Shown in pieces: positions 1 through 7,967 of a stretch of 58,198 nucleotides of DNA (positions within the stretch are counted from its first letter, which is position 1; the number at the start of each line of letters is the position of its first letter). This DNA comes from JARRQJ01 sp037381915 (lineage in GTDB: Bacteria; Pseudomonadota; Gammaproteobacteria; DRLM01). The notes under the pieces were generated by a model. That model did not search any database and was not told the DNA's origin. It saw only the letters and a program-made list of their open reading frames with translations. The stretch spans positions 1 to 58,198 of the forward strand of contig JARRQJ010000012.1 in the NCBI GenBank assembly GCA_037381915.1. Reading direction: 5' to 3'. The position numbers and the translations under genes are program-made.

Positions 1-1257
1 ATGATATTGACCGCAAGCGGCATGAACGTCTATCCCGAAGACATCGAGGCGGAACTCAACCATATTCCCGGCGTGAAAGATAGTTGCGTCCTCAGCCTCG
101 AGCACAACGGCAACCCCGTTATCCACGCCGTCCTGCTTCTGGAAGACAGGGGGGCGGAGGCGAAATTGATAGTAGAAAAAGCCAACATGAACCTGGCCGA
201 CCATCAGAAGGTCCAGGCATACTCAGTGTGGGACAAGCCGGAATTCCCCCGTACCCTGACCATGAAGATCCAGCGACGTTTCGTTAAGCAAGCGCTATGT
301 GAAGAGCATGGCGAAGGCGGGGAAGCGGCAGAGAATCAAGCAGCCATAAGCCCTTTATACGAAATCATACGCTCGGTTTCCAAGGCGCCCGCAAGCGACA
401 TGAAGCCCGAAGCGGCACTTGGGCTCGACCTGCAGATAGACTCACTCTCCCGGGTGGAACTGGCCAGCCTTATCGAGGAAAAGCTGGGAGTGGATCTGGA
501 CGAGGCACTTGTTACGGACAAAACAACAATCGCGGAGCTGGAGAACCTTATCGCTTCGCAGGCAAAAGTTAGCTTCTCCAAATTAAGGAAATGGCCTCTG
601 TCTCCAGGGGCGCTTCTCGCAAGAAGACTTCTGCAGTTGCTTTTCCGCCCCCTCGTACGCTATTACATAAGGCTGAGGGTAATGGGCCGGGAGAAGTTCG
701 ACAAGCTCGACAAACCCTTCCTCTTGATAGCAAACCACGTCAGCCATTTGGATGCGGCGGTGCTTACCCTGGCGCTTCCGTGGCATGTTCGCAGGCGGCT
801 TGCAGTAGCAGCCGCCGCCGATGTCTTCGCGGAATGGGATTCCCAGCATGCGTCTTTCAAAGAGAAAGTCTGGCGAAAATCCGCCACCTTCTTCGCCCAA
901 TTGGGCCTCAACATCTTCCCGTTCCAGCGATACGCGGGGATCAAGAAGAGCCTTGAGTACACCGGCCGGATCATCGACAACGGCTGGTCGGTGATGATTT
1001 TCCCCGAGGGCAGACTCTCGCATGACGGTGCGGTGAAGCAGTTTAAGTCCGGTGTAGGGCTTCTGGTAAAGGAGATGGATGTGCCGGTCGTTCCGGCGAA
1101 AATTCAGGGCATCTACGAGATCATGGATTACCGCTACAAGTGGCCGCGGAAAAAGGGTGAGGTGACCATACGATTCGGAGACCCTATAACCTTTTCCCGC
1201 GCCACCTCCTACGATGAAATAACCCGCCGACTGGAACACGAGGTGCGATTTATGTAG
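1..1257 (+). CDS. Acyl-CoA synthetase C-terminus fused to acyl carrier and PlsC acyltransferase domains (5' partial)
   Basis: The left window edge cuts this gene, so the ATG at position 1 is probably internal. Residues 1-100 carry the C-terminal cap of an AMP-forming acyl-CoA/acyl-ACP synthetase (SGMNVYPEDIE and the late lysine region MKIQRR). Residues 115-190 form an acyl carrier domain with the phosphopantetheine serine in IDSLSRVEL. From about residue 200 a PlsC/LPLAT glycerolipid acyltransferase domain follows, with the HX4D motif NHVSHLD and the FPEGRLS substrate motif. Family knowledge suggests that it activates a free fatty acid, holds it on the carrier domain and transfers it to a lysophospholipid or similar acceptor at the inner membrane. 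The chemistry of each domain is clear; the true acceptor is not. Confidence 0.88.
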   Translation: MILTASGMNVYPEDIEAELNHIPGVKDSCVLSLEHNGNPVIHAVLLLEDRGAEAKLIVEKANMNLADHQKVQAYSVWDKPEFPRTLTMKIQRRFVKQALCEEHGEGGEAAENQAAISPLYEIIRSVSKAPASDMKPEAALGLDLQIDSLSRVELASLIEEKLGVDLDEALVTDKTTIAELENLIASQAKVSFSKLRKWPLSPGALLARRLLQLLFRPLVRYYIRLRVMGREKFDKLDKPFLLIANHVSHLDAAVLTLALPWHVRRRLAVAAAADVFAEWDSQHASFKEKVWRKSATFFAQLGLNIFPFQRYAGIKKSLEYTGRIIDNGWSVMIFPEGRLSHDGAVKQFKSGVGLLVKEMDVPVVPAKIQGIYEIMDYRYKWPRKKGEVTIRFGDPITFSRATSYDEITRRLEHEVRFM

Positions 1258-1593
1258 GGAAAGGGATGGGAATTTGCTTTCAGCAATAGTCAACGTTAAT
1301 GACCGATTGAGATCACAGCCTATTGTCTTGAAAAACTCATTTTCGGCGGCGTGGCGCTCTTCCTATCTTGACCCAGGGCGGCATCGGGATGTCTCCACCG
1401 ACGCTACAGGTGACGTGCAACGTGTCTCGGAAACAGGATATGTATATACCGGCCTTTGGGGAGATTCAGGGCAAATGTGAATCAACTAAACAATAGGGCT
1501 TCCAGGTCGGGACACCGTGGCGCGTTTCACCAGTCGATTCTTGGAAATGAGAACGGCTACAGCGCAAACCTAAAACTCAGTTCCGATTCAAAA
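1258..1593. other. Intergenic region without recognisable gene
   Basis: This stretch follows the acyltransferase fusion gene and precedes the first repeat pair. Only a 68-codon open frame with no family resemblance and no ribosome binding site is present. I see no RNA gene or terminator that I can defend. Confidence 0.5.
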
Positions 1594-1679
1594 TCATAAA
1601 GATGCGCGCCGATTCAATCGAGTCTGACCCCTTTGGTCATAAAGATGCGCGCCGATTCAATCGAGTCTGACCCCTTTGG
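1594..1679 (-). repeat. Perfect 43-bp tandem duplication containing two family A repeats
   Basis: Positions 1594-1636 and 1637-1679 are identical 43-bp units. Each contains the reverse complement of the family A core (GGGTCAGACTCGATTGAA on the minus strand) preceded by GATGCGCGC on the plus strand. A duplication without mismatches implies that it is recent. The same core occurs at 10446, 13910, 15212, 17101 and 26338. The element lies about 80 bp upstream of the lipoprotein start at 1758. Confidence 0.9.
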
Positions 1680-1757
1680 TCTTTCGATTCAAGCTGCTAG
1701 GGATTGTGCCGTTATCTCCAATATTACCTTACAAAAATTGAGGTAGAACTGGTGCCA

Positions 1758-3548
1758 ATGCAATTATCAACAATAAATGGCGTGGCGCGATTATTTCTCG
1801 TCGCCGTAGTTATGTCGTCTGGGCTCGCCGGTTGCGGCGGAGGGGGTGGCGGCGGCGCGTCTCCCACTACGACCACGAACTCGACCGCGACGACTACCAC
1901 TACCACGACGACAACGACTGCCACAGTCCCGTCTAGCCCAACGATATCCGCCACTGCGGGAGACACCCAAGTGACGCTCAGTTGGCCCGCCGTATCCGGC
2001 GCCACCAGTTACAATGTCTATTGGGGCACTAGCTCGGGCGTCACAACCGCCAGCGGGAACCAAGTTGTCAGCGTCAACAGCCCCTATACGCATACCGGTC
2101 TGAGTAACGGTACTACCTATTACTATATTGTGACTGCTGTCAATTCGGTCGGGGAAAGCACCGCATCGCCCGAGGTGTCCGCTACCCCCAACCCGCCACC
2201 GCCGGGATGGAGCGGCGCTGCCACGCTCGACTCTCTAGATGTTACGGGCTCGTTAGCACGCGTCAGTCCTGTGGCCGCGAGTATCAATAGCACGGGCACG
2301 GGTATGGCGTTGTGGTTGGAAGGGGACACGGCATGTGATCTATATGCCGCCATCTACCAGAACGGTGTTTGGGAACCATCCTTCCTGTTTAGCTCGCTCT
2401 CGAACGACGCTTCGGTGACGGTCGCGCCTTCCGGTGATGCCATCGTCGTCTATGTGCAACAGGTTTGGGACAGCACACTGTCGTTCAATTCCAGCCAGGC
2501 GATCTACAGCCAGCGCTACAATCACCTTACCGGGGCATGGACAGCCCCGGAATTGATCGGAGGCGACCCGACCACGGGTTACGCCTATAACCCCAAAGTA
2601 ACATCGGACAGCAACGGGAACGCCATGGCTATATGGGTCGATCCAAGCAGCCAGATATTTGCCCGCCGCTATGACGCCACGCTGGGTGCCTGGGAAGCGA
2701 CGGCCGTCCAGCTCAGCAACTCTCCGCGCAGTGTTGCCAACCCGATGATCGTGGTCGACAGCAACGGCGTATTCACTGCAGCATGGATCGAGGATTCCGC
2801 GGCCTATGACCCCAGCCTTTCTGCCGGCGGCCCGAATCACCGCTCTCCGATGGTGCGCCGTTACGTAGCGGGGAGCTGGGGTACGAGCTATCAGAATATC
2901 AGCTGGCCTACCACCAGCTATTTCGGCAGCCTGGATGGCGCAGGCTCCATGTGGATGGACGCAAATGCGGCCGGGAACATCGCCGTCGTCTGGGAACAAT
3001 CAACAACACTTGCGGACGGCAGCGTTCAGGAATCGATCGATACTGCACTATTCGATCCGGTGGCCGGCACCTGGAGTTCGTCGCCAAGCCACATCTTCGC
3101 GAGCACCAGCTTATGGCTGTCTTGGCCGCAGGTCGCCATAGATGGCAATGGAAATGCAATAGCCACATGGGAGCAGCAAGACCCTACGCTCAGCACCATC
3201 ATCGCTACAGCACAAAGCTCAAGCTATACCGCCGCCGCCAACAGCTGGTCGGCGCCGTTGCAAATCGACCAGAACAATGGGGACGACGTGGGGTTGATCT
3301 CTATCGGCATGGATGGCAATGGTAATGCTGAAGCGGTATGGGAAGATAATACTAGTGGCGGCGTTATCGAGCGCCGCTACGATGCTACCGGCGGCACGGG
3401 CTGGGGCGCGTTCAATAAACGCAACGCAGCATGGTCACCCCTGCTCGATATGAGTGATGGCGGTTATGCCATACTGCTGGGACATTCACAGGTATGGTAT
3501 TCCACGGCAATCTACGACGATGCAGCAGCCTACGTCCTGACGCCTTGA
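1758..3548 (+). CDS. Fibronectin type III lipoprotein with beta-propeller-like repeats
   Basis: This is a predicted surface or periplasmic lipoprotein of 596 residues. The start at 1758 is preferred over an upstream in-frame ATG because it places a hydrophobic signal directly before the lipobox LAGC. The acylated Cys is followed by seven glycines, then a threonine-rich linker of about 25 residues. A fibronectin type III domain follows at residues 60-145 (core VTLSWPAVSGATSYNVYW). The remaining 430 residues contain repeated blades of the type DSNGNAMAIW...RRYD, which recur every 50-70 residues and suggest a beta-propeller. No catalytic motif is visible; adhesion or binding is a guess. AGGTAG lies before the start. 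It is monocistronic and flanked by repeats. Confidence 0.85.
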   Translation: MQLSTINGVARLFLVAVVMSSGLAGCGGGGGGGASPTTTTNSTATTTTTTTTTTATVPSSPTISATAGDTQVTLSWPAVSGATSYNVYWGTSSGVTTASGNQVVSVNSPYTHTGLSNGTTYYYIVTAVNSVGESTASPEVSATPNPPPPGWSGAATLDSLDVTGSLARVSPVAASINSTGTGMALWLEGDTACDLYAAIYQNGVWEPSFLFSSLSNDASVTVAPSGDAIVVYVQQVWDSTLSFNSSQAIYSQRYNHLTGAWTAPELIGGDPTTGYAYNPKVTSDSNGNAMAIWVDPSSQIFARRYDATLGAWEATAVQLSNSPRSVANPMIVVDSNGVFTAAWIEDSAAYDPSLSAGGPNHRSPMVRRYVAGSWGTSYQNISWPTTSYFGSLDGAGSMWMDANAAGNIAVVWEQSTTLADGSVQESIDTALFDPVAGTWSSSPSHIFASTSLWLSWPQVAIDGNGNAIATWEQQDPTLSTIIATAQSSSYTAAANSWSAPLQIDQNNGDDVGLISIGMDGNGNAEAVWEDNTSGGVIERRYDATGGTGWGAFNKRNAAWSPLLDMSDGGYAILLGHSQVWYSTAIYDDAAAYVLTP

Positions 3549-3760
3549 CCGTCGCCCCGGGCGGCCTATCAGGCTCCCGGGCATCTCCAAATACGCAAAT
3601 TAATGCGCAGGTGCCAGGTGTCGTTCCGGCATTTCCGGGACTCATCATTATCGGGCTGAGGAAGTGGTTCTTGATGCCTGCCAGGTATATGACACCTTGT
3701 CATTTAAGCGCTGACGTGGCAATGCGGCCAAGGCATCCGATGGGCTCTCCGACCGACTCC

Positions 3761-3930
3761 CGCCAACGGCGAGCGGCCATGACCTGGGCCCAGCGCCTCA
3801 ATCGGGTGTTCAACATGGACTGCGGGCAATACAGCGGCCCCGCAAGAGTCATCGCCTGCATTGAGGACCCGATGGTGATATGGACGATACTCGATCACTT
3901 GAAGCAAAGAGTTGGAACGATACCGCACGC
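3761..3930 (+). pseudogene. Relic of IS91-family transposase C-terminus
   Basis: The frame starting near 3761 reads RRAAMTWAQRLNRVFNMD, then a degenerate zinc-ribbon segment, then ARVIACIEDPMVIWTIL. This is the conserved C-terminal end of IS91-type rolling-circle (Y2) transposases. The usual Cys pair before RVIACIED is lost, the catalytic region is absent, and no start codon or ribosome binding site belongs to it. It is therefore a fragment left by an old insertion. The surrounding 3549-4039 gap holds nothing else that I recognise. Confidence 0.72.
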
Positions 3931-4039
3931 CCCTTGCCGAGCGCCGGGTGCCGCGGACTCAAAGCGGGCGTACCGCTCTCATAGAACACGTGCTTTCCGT
4001 TTTCGTGCCAGTGCATCGGTCAGAGATTGCATGGGATGC

Positions 4040-4429
4040 CTAATTGTCTGAGCTGCCTGCTCGAGTATGTTCGCACATATCCGCAGTCGCCGGCTCGCAT
4101 TGGCCGTAGCAACGCACATGCCCGCGGCTGTCCATGAGGACTGCCCCACCGACCTCTGATGAACAAAATGCCTTGCCATCACTGCGCTTCGCGCAGCGAC
4201 CTTTGCCGCAAAGCACGCGACCGTCCATCGTAAGCTCTGCGTCACCATCATAGTACTTGGAGCACCATACTATGCCCTTCCGGTCGACTGCGCATTGACC
4301 GGCTCCGCAGTAGATCTCTCCACTCAGGTCTTTGGCACAGTCTGCGGAGGCGGTGCCTGGCATCAACAACACCATTACAAGCAGCCAGCCACTGACCATA
4401 ATGATCGAAGGGCTTCCGTTAGTAATCAT
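4040..4429 (-). CDS. Small secreted cysteine-rich repeat protein
   Basis: The protein has 129 residues: a signal peptide of about 29 residues ending at TASA, then a mature part with ten cysteines. Three imperfect repeats of the form G-x-(V/I)-x-C-G-x-G-x-C-A...DGK-x-x-C-S are seen (GEIYCGAGQCA, GRVLCGKGRCA, GHVRCYGQCE). The even number and regular spacing of the cysteines suggest disulfides in the periplasm or outside the cell. AAGG lies about 10 nt before the ATG at 4429. I do not recognise a named family. It stands alone between an IS91 relic and a non-coding gap. Function is unknown. Confidence 0.72.
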   Translation of the reverse strand: MITNGSPSIIMVSGWLLVMVLLMPGTASADCAKDLSGEIYCGAGQCAVDRKGIVWCSKYYDGDAELTMDGRVLCGKGRCAKRSDGKAFCSSEVGGAVLMDSRGHVRCYGQCEPATADMCEHTRAGSSDN

Positions 4430-4790
4430 GGTTCAAATACCTTGGACAATAACCAACAATCCGGTGTAGGGAGATGCAGAGACTCCTACGATATACGAGG
4501 AACCTGAAAGCGGCAACAATATCTGCAGGTTCAAGAATAGCGTGCCTCCTTCTGGCGCATGCCGTCCTTTGCAATAGCCCGCCTTGGAACCTGAGCGGAC
4601 ACTTGAAAGTGGCGCGCACCTTGCCCCCATGGCCAGCAGGTACAGGTCCGCACTTGCAGGACTCGAAAGTATTATGTCCATGGCCCAATGTCCGATAACC
4701 ACAAGGAAATATTAAGGTTAGTTAGGAAATACTGATCCTGCATATGCGGACCGGTGGGTCCCCATATCACAAGTTAGGCGTTTTATCGCG
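4430..4790. other. Intergenic region upstream of the VanY-like gene
   Basis: Open frames of up to 89 codons on both strands show no family resemblance. A GGACC/GGTCC hairpin lies just before the VanY-like gene. The sequence AAGTTAGGCG at 4772-4781 resembles the first bases of an integron cassette, but no attC partner was found. Confidence 0.4.
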
Positions 4791-5333
4791 ATGCATCCAC
4801 GAACTGTCTCACTGTGTGCTGAACTCGGAATTTCACTTCATTTGGTGCAGGTTCGTGGCTTGTTAGAGTGTGAAGAGGCAATCGATCTTGAAGTGGCCGA
4901 AGTTGCAGGCGATGGGAGAAATCATCTGCTAGCACCTCCAGCCGCCGACGCGTGGCGCAACCTCAGAGCAGCAGCGCTTTGCGATGGCATTTCGTTGTTT
5001 ATCGTCTCAGCTTTTCGAAGTGTCGACCGCCAGGCCGAAATAATTCGCCAAAGGCTCGTGACCGGTGCGCACATTGAAGAAGTGCTCACCTTATGTGCCC
5101 CACCAGGGTTCAGCGAACACCATACTGGACGCGCCATCGATCTTTCGACCCCCGATAGCCGCGCGCTTGAGGTCGAGTTCGATCAGACTACTGCGTTTAC
5201 GTGGCTCATCGACCGCGCTGCCGAATTCGGTTTTTATCTCTCCTACCCCATCGGCAATCAATTAGGCTATCAGTATGAGCCGTGGCATTGGTGTTTCCAT
5301 GGCGCGCAACCCGTCGCACAACCGGACGCTTGA
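4791..5333 (+). CDS. D-alanyl-D-alanine carboxypeptidase family protein (VanY/M15B)
   Basis: The protein has 180 residues. Zinc-peptidase motifs of the M15B family are intact: SAFRS near residue 67, SEHHTGRAIDL near 108-118 (zinc ligands His and Asp) and EPWHW near 163-167 (catalytic Glu and zinc His). The family removes the terminal D-alanine from peptidoglycan stem peptides. No signal peptide or membrane anchor is seen at the chosen ATG, which is unusual for a wall enzyme; either export is unconventional or the substrate is a soluble muropeptide. The ribosome binding site is weak. It is monocistronic and converges on the decayed PEP-CTERM gene, sharing the hairpin at 5454-5473. Confidence 0.85.
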   Translation: MHPRTVSLCAELGISLHLVQVRGLLECEEAIDLEVAEVAGDGRNHLLAPPAADAWRNLRAAALCDGISLFIVSAFRSVDRQAEIIRQRLVTGAHIEEVLTLCAPPGFSEHHTGRAIDLSTPDSRALEVEFDQTTAFTWLIDRAAEFGFYLSYPIGNQLGYQYEPWHWCFHGAQPVAQPDA

Positions 5334-5451
5334 CCGCGGGTTCCGGTCGATGCATCTCCAGGTCGCCGCGGTCAGTTGCGATCGCAGCCGAAAGCGGACA
5401 TTTGCGTTGCATCCTTACTGTGCGATGTTGGCGAGCGTACAGGCCAAACAG

Positions 5452-5476
5452 AAAACCCCGCCGAAGCGGGGTTCTT
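5452..5476 (-). terminator. Rho-independent terminator, probably bidirectional
   Basis: Perfect 8-bp stem AACCCCGC/GCGGGGTT with a 4-nt loop. Read on the minus strand it ends in TTTT, which suits the PEP-CTERM gene ending at 5500. On the plus strand it can also stop transcription from the VanY-like gene. Confidence 0.85.
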
Positions 5477-5499
5477 GAGCTCATTTGGGATAGGATCCT

Positions 5500-6030
5500 T
5501 TATCTTGCTTGGCGACGGAGAGACATACCTATACCAGCAAGGCCGAAACCAAACAATGCAATTGTCGCAGGCTCAGGCACTGTATTGTTATTGGAATTAA
5601 ATACCATGGGCGTGGCTATCTTCATGTGCGAGGCAGTTGTATGCCGCTCGGCAAAAAAGAAATCAAAGCTGTAATCACTACCGGCCGTCAGGCCCAGTGC
5701 ATCCAGGCTGAAAGAACCAGACTCAGCGCCGTGAACTCCACCGAGATCAAGCGCAAGGGCATTATTAATGAATACCCAAACATCGTCATCACCTGTAAAA
5801 CTGAATGTTTGGCCAGACTGATATGTGAACGTGGTATGTAGCTGGGTCGTAAATGAGTAATTGCGGCTCTGCCCCTCATCGCCGAGCAACTGCCCGTCGA
5901 TCGGAAAAAAATTTGGGTTATCATATTCATATACACCACCACCGATATCGGCAAAGGTCCAATTGATGGTAGTGGTTTGATTATATCCCCGAGCATCACG
6001 GTACCACTGGTTAAAATGCTGGGCCTTCAA
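5500..6030 (-). pseudogene. 5'-truncated PEP-CTERM protein with fibro-slime domain
   Basis: The surviving 176 codons encode a fibro-slime type domain (FNQWYRDARG, DDDVWVFINN, LGGVHGAESGSFSLD, FFFAERHTT) and a C-terminal PEP-CTERM sorting signal: VPEP, a hydrophobic helix, then RRQAR. Such proteins are exported and cleaved by an exosortase. The signal peptide and the first part of the domain are missing: just upstream, near 6026, the sequence becomes a transposase fragment on the opposite strand. Only a TTG could serve as a start and it has no ribosome binding site. I therefore call it an inactivated gene. It implies that the genome has or had an exosortase system. Confidence 0.8.
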
Positions 6031-6190
6031 TCTTGAAGACCATGTCCCCCAGGATCACCTTCTTCGCAACATTGATAGAATGCTCGACCTGAGAGATATC
6101 CGGCAACACCTGGCCAATTTTTACAGCCACACAGGCCGCCCGTCTATCGACCCTGCATTGATGGTCCGCATCATATACGTTGAGTCATGA
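6026..6190 (+). pseudogene. N-terminal fragment of an IS5/IS1182-type transposase
   Basis: This frame reads EDHVPQDHLLRNIDRMLDL and then FYSHTGRPSIDPALMVRII before a stop at 6188-6190. These are the conserved first 50 or so residues of DDE transposases of the IS5/IS1182 type (typically DHLLRKID and TGRPSIDPxxMIRM). The catalytic DDE part is gone. The fragment sits exactly between the truncated PEP-CTERM gene and the next gene, overlapping the latter's last codons, so it marks a deletion or insertion scar. Confidence 0.82.
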
Positions 6191-6637
6191 TAAGGGTAGC
6201 ACCATGCACTGACACTGGTTGACGGAAAAGCTGTGACTGGGCCAGGTGACGTTAGGGCTGTCTGCCACAAGCGTATGCTTGCCGGCAGGAACCACCAGGG
6301 TAACAATACCTTTAGCGCTTGGCGTCTCGCAGCGTGGACCATTTGCTGGGAAGTAAGTCGTTAGAGTGCCGACAAGGCTACCATCGACCTTCACATCGAT
6401 TTCCGTTTGTGCTTCACCATTGGTTGAATAAATAGTGATTACCGCGGTGTTCTTGGTGCGGCAAGACTGCGCGTTTGTTTCATGGGAAATGCCCAATTTC
6501 TCAGGCATCGTAAGGGGATTAGAATACAACTTATCTGTGATGGATTCGACATGATAAAGTCTTCCTCCATCGGCATAAGATGACATAAATGTGGACGTCA
6601 TCACAATTAGGCTTGTCGTGGCCAGCATAGTTTTCAT
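6185..6637 (-). CDS. Small secreted protein of unknown function
   Basis: The protein has 150 residues with a signal peptide of about 22 residues (ending SSYA). GGAGG lies 8 nt before the ATG at 6637, which supports the start. The mature part looks like a small beta-sandwich: VDVKVDG-like strands, a segment TYFPANGPRCETP, then VPAGKHTLVADSP and a C-terminal CQC. Four cysteines (SCRTK, RCETP, QCQC) may form two disulfides. The pattern resembles small periplasmic domains that present a conserved TYFP motif, but I know no function. The 3' end overlaps the transposase scar by 6 bp, so the last residues may not be original. Confidence 0.72.
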   Translation of the reverse strand: MKTMLATTSLIVMTSTFMSSYADGGRLYHVESITDKLYSNPLTMPEKLGISHETNAQSCRTKNTAVITIYSTNGEAQTEIDVKVDGSLVGTLTTYFPANGPRCETPSAKGIVTLVVPAGKHTLVADSPNVTWPSHSFSVNQCQCMVLPLS

Positions 6638-6884
6638 GTGTCATACCTCCATACAACGAATTACGGAAGATAAAGCCGACTTCCCAAACGCAGGTACAAC
6701 CTAATAGCACAGATGTTAATTTGTGACGCTTATAACATCTTTTTCCTAGCATGGCCCGATGTGTAATCGGGTTTTGTCGTATCGGATACTAGCAAACGGC
6801 GGATAGCAAAAAGGTGAACGGGTTCGCCGCTTCGGTGTCGAAAGCGGAATAATTAGGGGTAGATCACAGTTTATGCTGATGGAT

Positions 6885-6978
6885 TATAGGGTCAAAGGGA
6901 TTAGACGCGATTGACTTCTATAATGTAGGTAAAAGGGGGCGGAGGGATTGAGTTTCATTCCTTCCGCCCCCCTTATTA
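6885..6978 (-). terminator. Strong GC hairpin terminator, apparently derived from a family A repeat
   Basis: Arms AAAGGGGGCGGAGGGA (from 6932) and TCCTTCCGCCCCCC (to about 6971) pair over roughly 14 bp with one mismatch, followed on the minus strand by TTTT. It lies 30 bp downstream of the OmpA-type lipoprotein gene and should terminate it. The left flank (GGGTCAAAGGGATTAGACGCGATTGA, split over 6890-6913) looks like a degenerate family A core. Confidence 0.75.
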
Positions 6979-7004
6979 ATTCTGTTGGTGGCAATTCTGG
7001 CGAT

Positions 7005-7652
7005 CTACAGCGGTAATAACTCCATTTCCACTCGACGATTCTGTACCCGGCCTACAGAAGTCGTATTTGCCGCAATCGGATAACGCGCACCATAGCCGGC
7101 GGTTTGTATACGGCCGGCCTTGACACCTCGACCGATCAGATACTGGCCGACACTGGCGGCGCGCTGTTCACTCAAGGTCTGGTTGGTTCTATCGCTACCG
7201 GTCGAATCCGTATAACCGGAAATCTTGACCGCTGTTTTATCATACTTCTTCAGGACAATGCCTACGGAATTCAACACGTCATAGAATCTTGCATTAATTT
7301 CTGCTCGCCCGGTGGCAAAAGTGATATTGCCCGGCATAACCAGACGCAAATTATCCCCTTCCCGCTTGATCCTCACACCCGTGCCCTCAAGCTGTTTACG
7401 CAATTCCGCCTCTTGCCTGTCCATATAGTAGCCGACACCGCCGCCCACCGCACCACCGACTAATGCCCCGGTCAGGGCGCCTCTTGACTTATCCTTGGAA
7501 GTTGCAGCGCCCAATAATGCCCCCGAAATAGCCCCGATCCCCGCTCCTTTCGCGGCATTACTGGTCTTCTGCTCTCCGGAATACGGGTCAATGGTGGTGC
7601 AGGCAATCAGGCTCAAGGTTAACAGCAAAGCAAGCGGGCGTGACAACAGCAT
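7005..7652 (-). CDS. OmpA-family outer-membrane lipoprotein with glycine zipper (YiaD-like)
   Basis: The protein has 215 residues. The start at 7652 is chosen over upstream frames because AGGAGG lies 7 nt before it and it gives a signal ending in the lipobox LIAC. Residues 35-85 form a glycine-zipper segment (GAGIGAISGALLGAATS, GALVGGAVGGGVGYYMD). Residues 105-215 are an OmpA C-terminal peptidoglycan-binding domain with ISGYTDSTGSD, LSEQRAASVGQYL and QNRRVE, which holds the diaminopimelate-binding Asp and Arg. The role is likely to tether the outer membrane to the wall, as for YiaD and related lipoproteins. It is monocistronic with its own terminator. Confidence 0.92.
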   Translation of the reverse strand: MLLSRPLALLLTLSLIACTTIDPYSGEQKTSNAAKGAGIGAISGALLGAATSKDKSRGALTGALVGGAVGGGVGYYMDRQEAELRKQLEGTGVRIKREGDNLRLVMPGNITFATGRAEINARFYDVLNSVGIVLKKYDKTAVKISGYTDSTGSDRTNQTLSEQRAASVGQYLIGRGVKAGRIQTAGYGARYPIAANTTSVGRVQNRRVEMELLPL

Positions 7653-7967
7653 CTTCGGCCTCCTGAATAAATACAATTGGTAAACGGGTTTCATGGACAA
7701 ATTAGCTCAATCCGTATCTTTCCATTTGCGCCGCGTAATGGTTACTCCGGTAATCTATCGGAGCAACACTAGCGGGGATTACCACCAGATTGAATTTGTG
7801 TGACTGGGTTCACGCTTGCCGGATTGGCAAGGCTCCTGTAGGAGCTGTCATAATTAACAATTACTATGCCGCCAGATTGCTCACGAGTGTTCGAGGCTTC
7901 TACGGTTGCCTGACGCGCCAGGAACAACAGTCATTGATTGATTATCAATAAAATACGAGTAATTGTT
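7653..7967. other. Divergent promoter region with a small REP-like hairpin
   Basis: This gap separates the OmpA-type lipoprotein (minus) from the next lipoprotein (plus) and must hold both promoters; I cannot fix their boxes. A perfect hairpin GCTCCT-GT-AGGAGC at 7832-7845 resembles the core of Pseudomonas-type REP sequences. Confidence 0.45.

Noticed and set aside
4433..4702. Minus-strand 89-codon frame upstream of the cysteine-rich gene.
   Set aside because: No ribosome binding site, no family resemblance and a competing frame of the same length on the same strand.
4772..4790. AAGTTAGGCG before the VanY-like gene, like the 5' boundary of an integron cassette (GTTRRRY).
   Set aside because: No matching RYYYAAC half or palindromic attC was found on either side of the gene, and no integrase is in the window. 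A 7-base match alone is not evidence.
6911..6924. TTGACT and TATAAT as a promoter in the terminator region.
   Set aside because: The boxes are only 3 bp apart instead of about 17 and lie inside a degenerate repeat and terminator.
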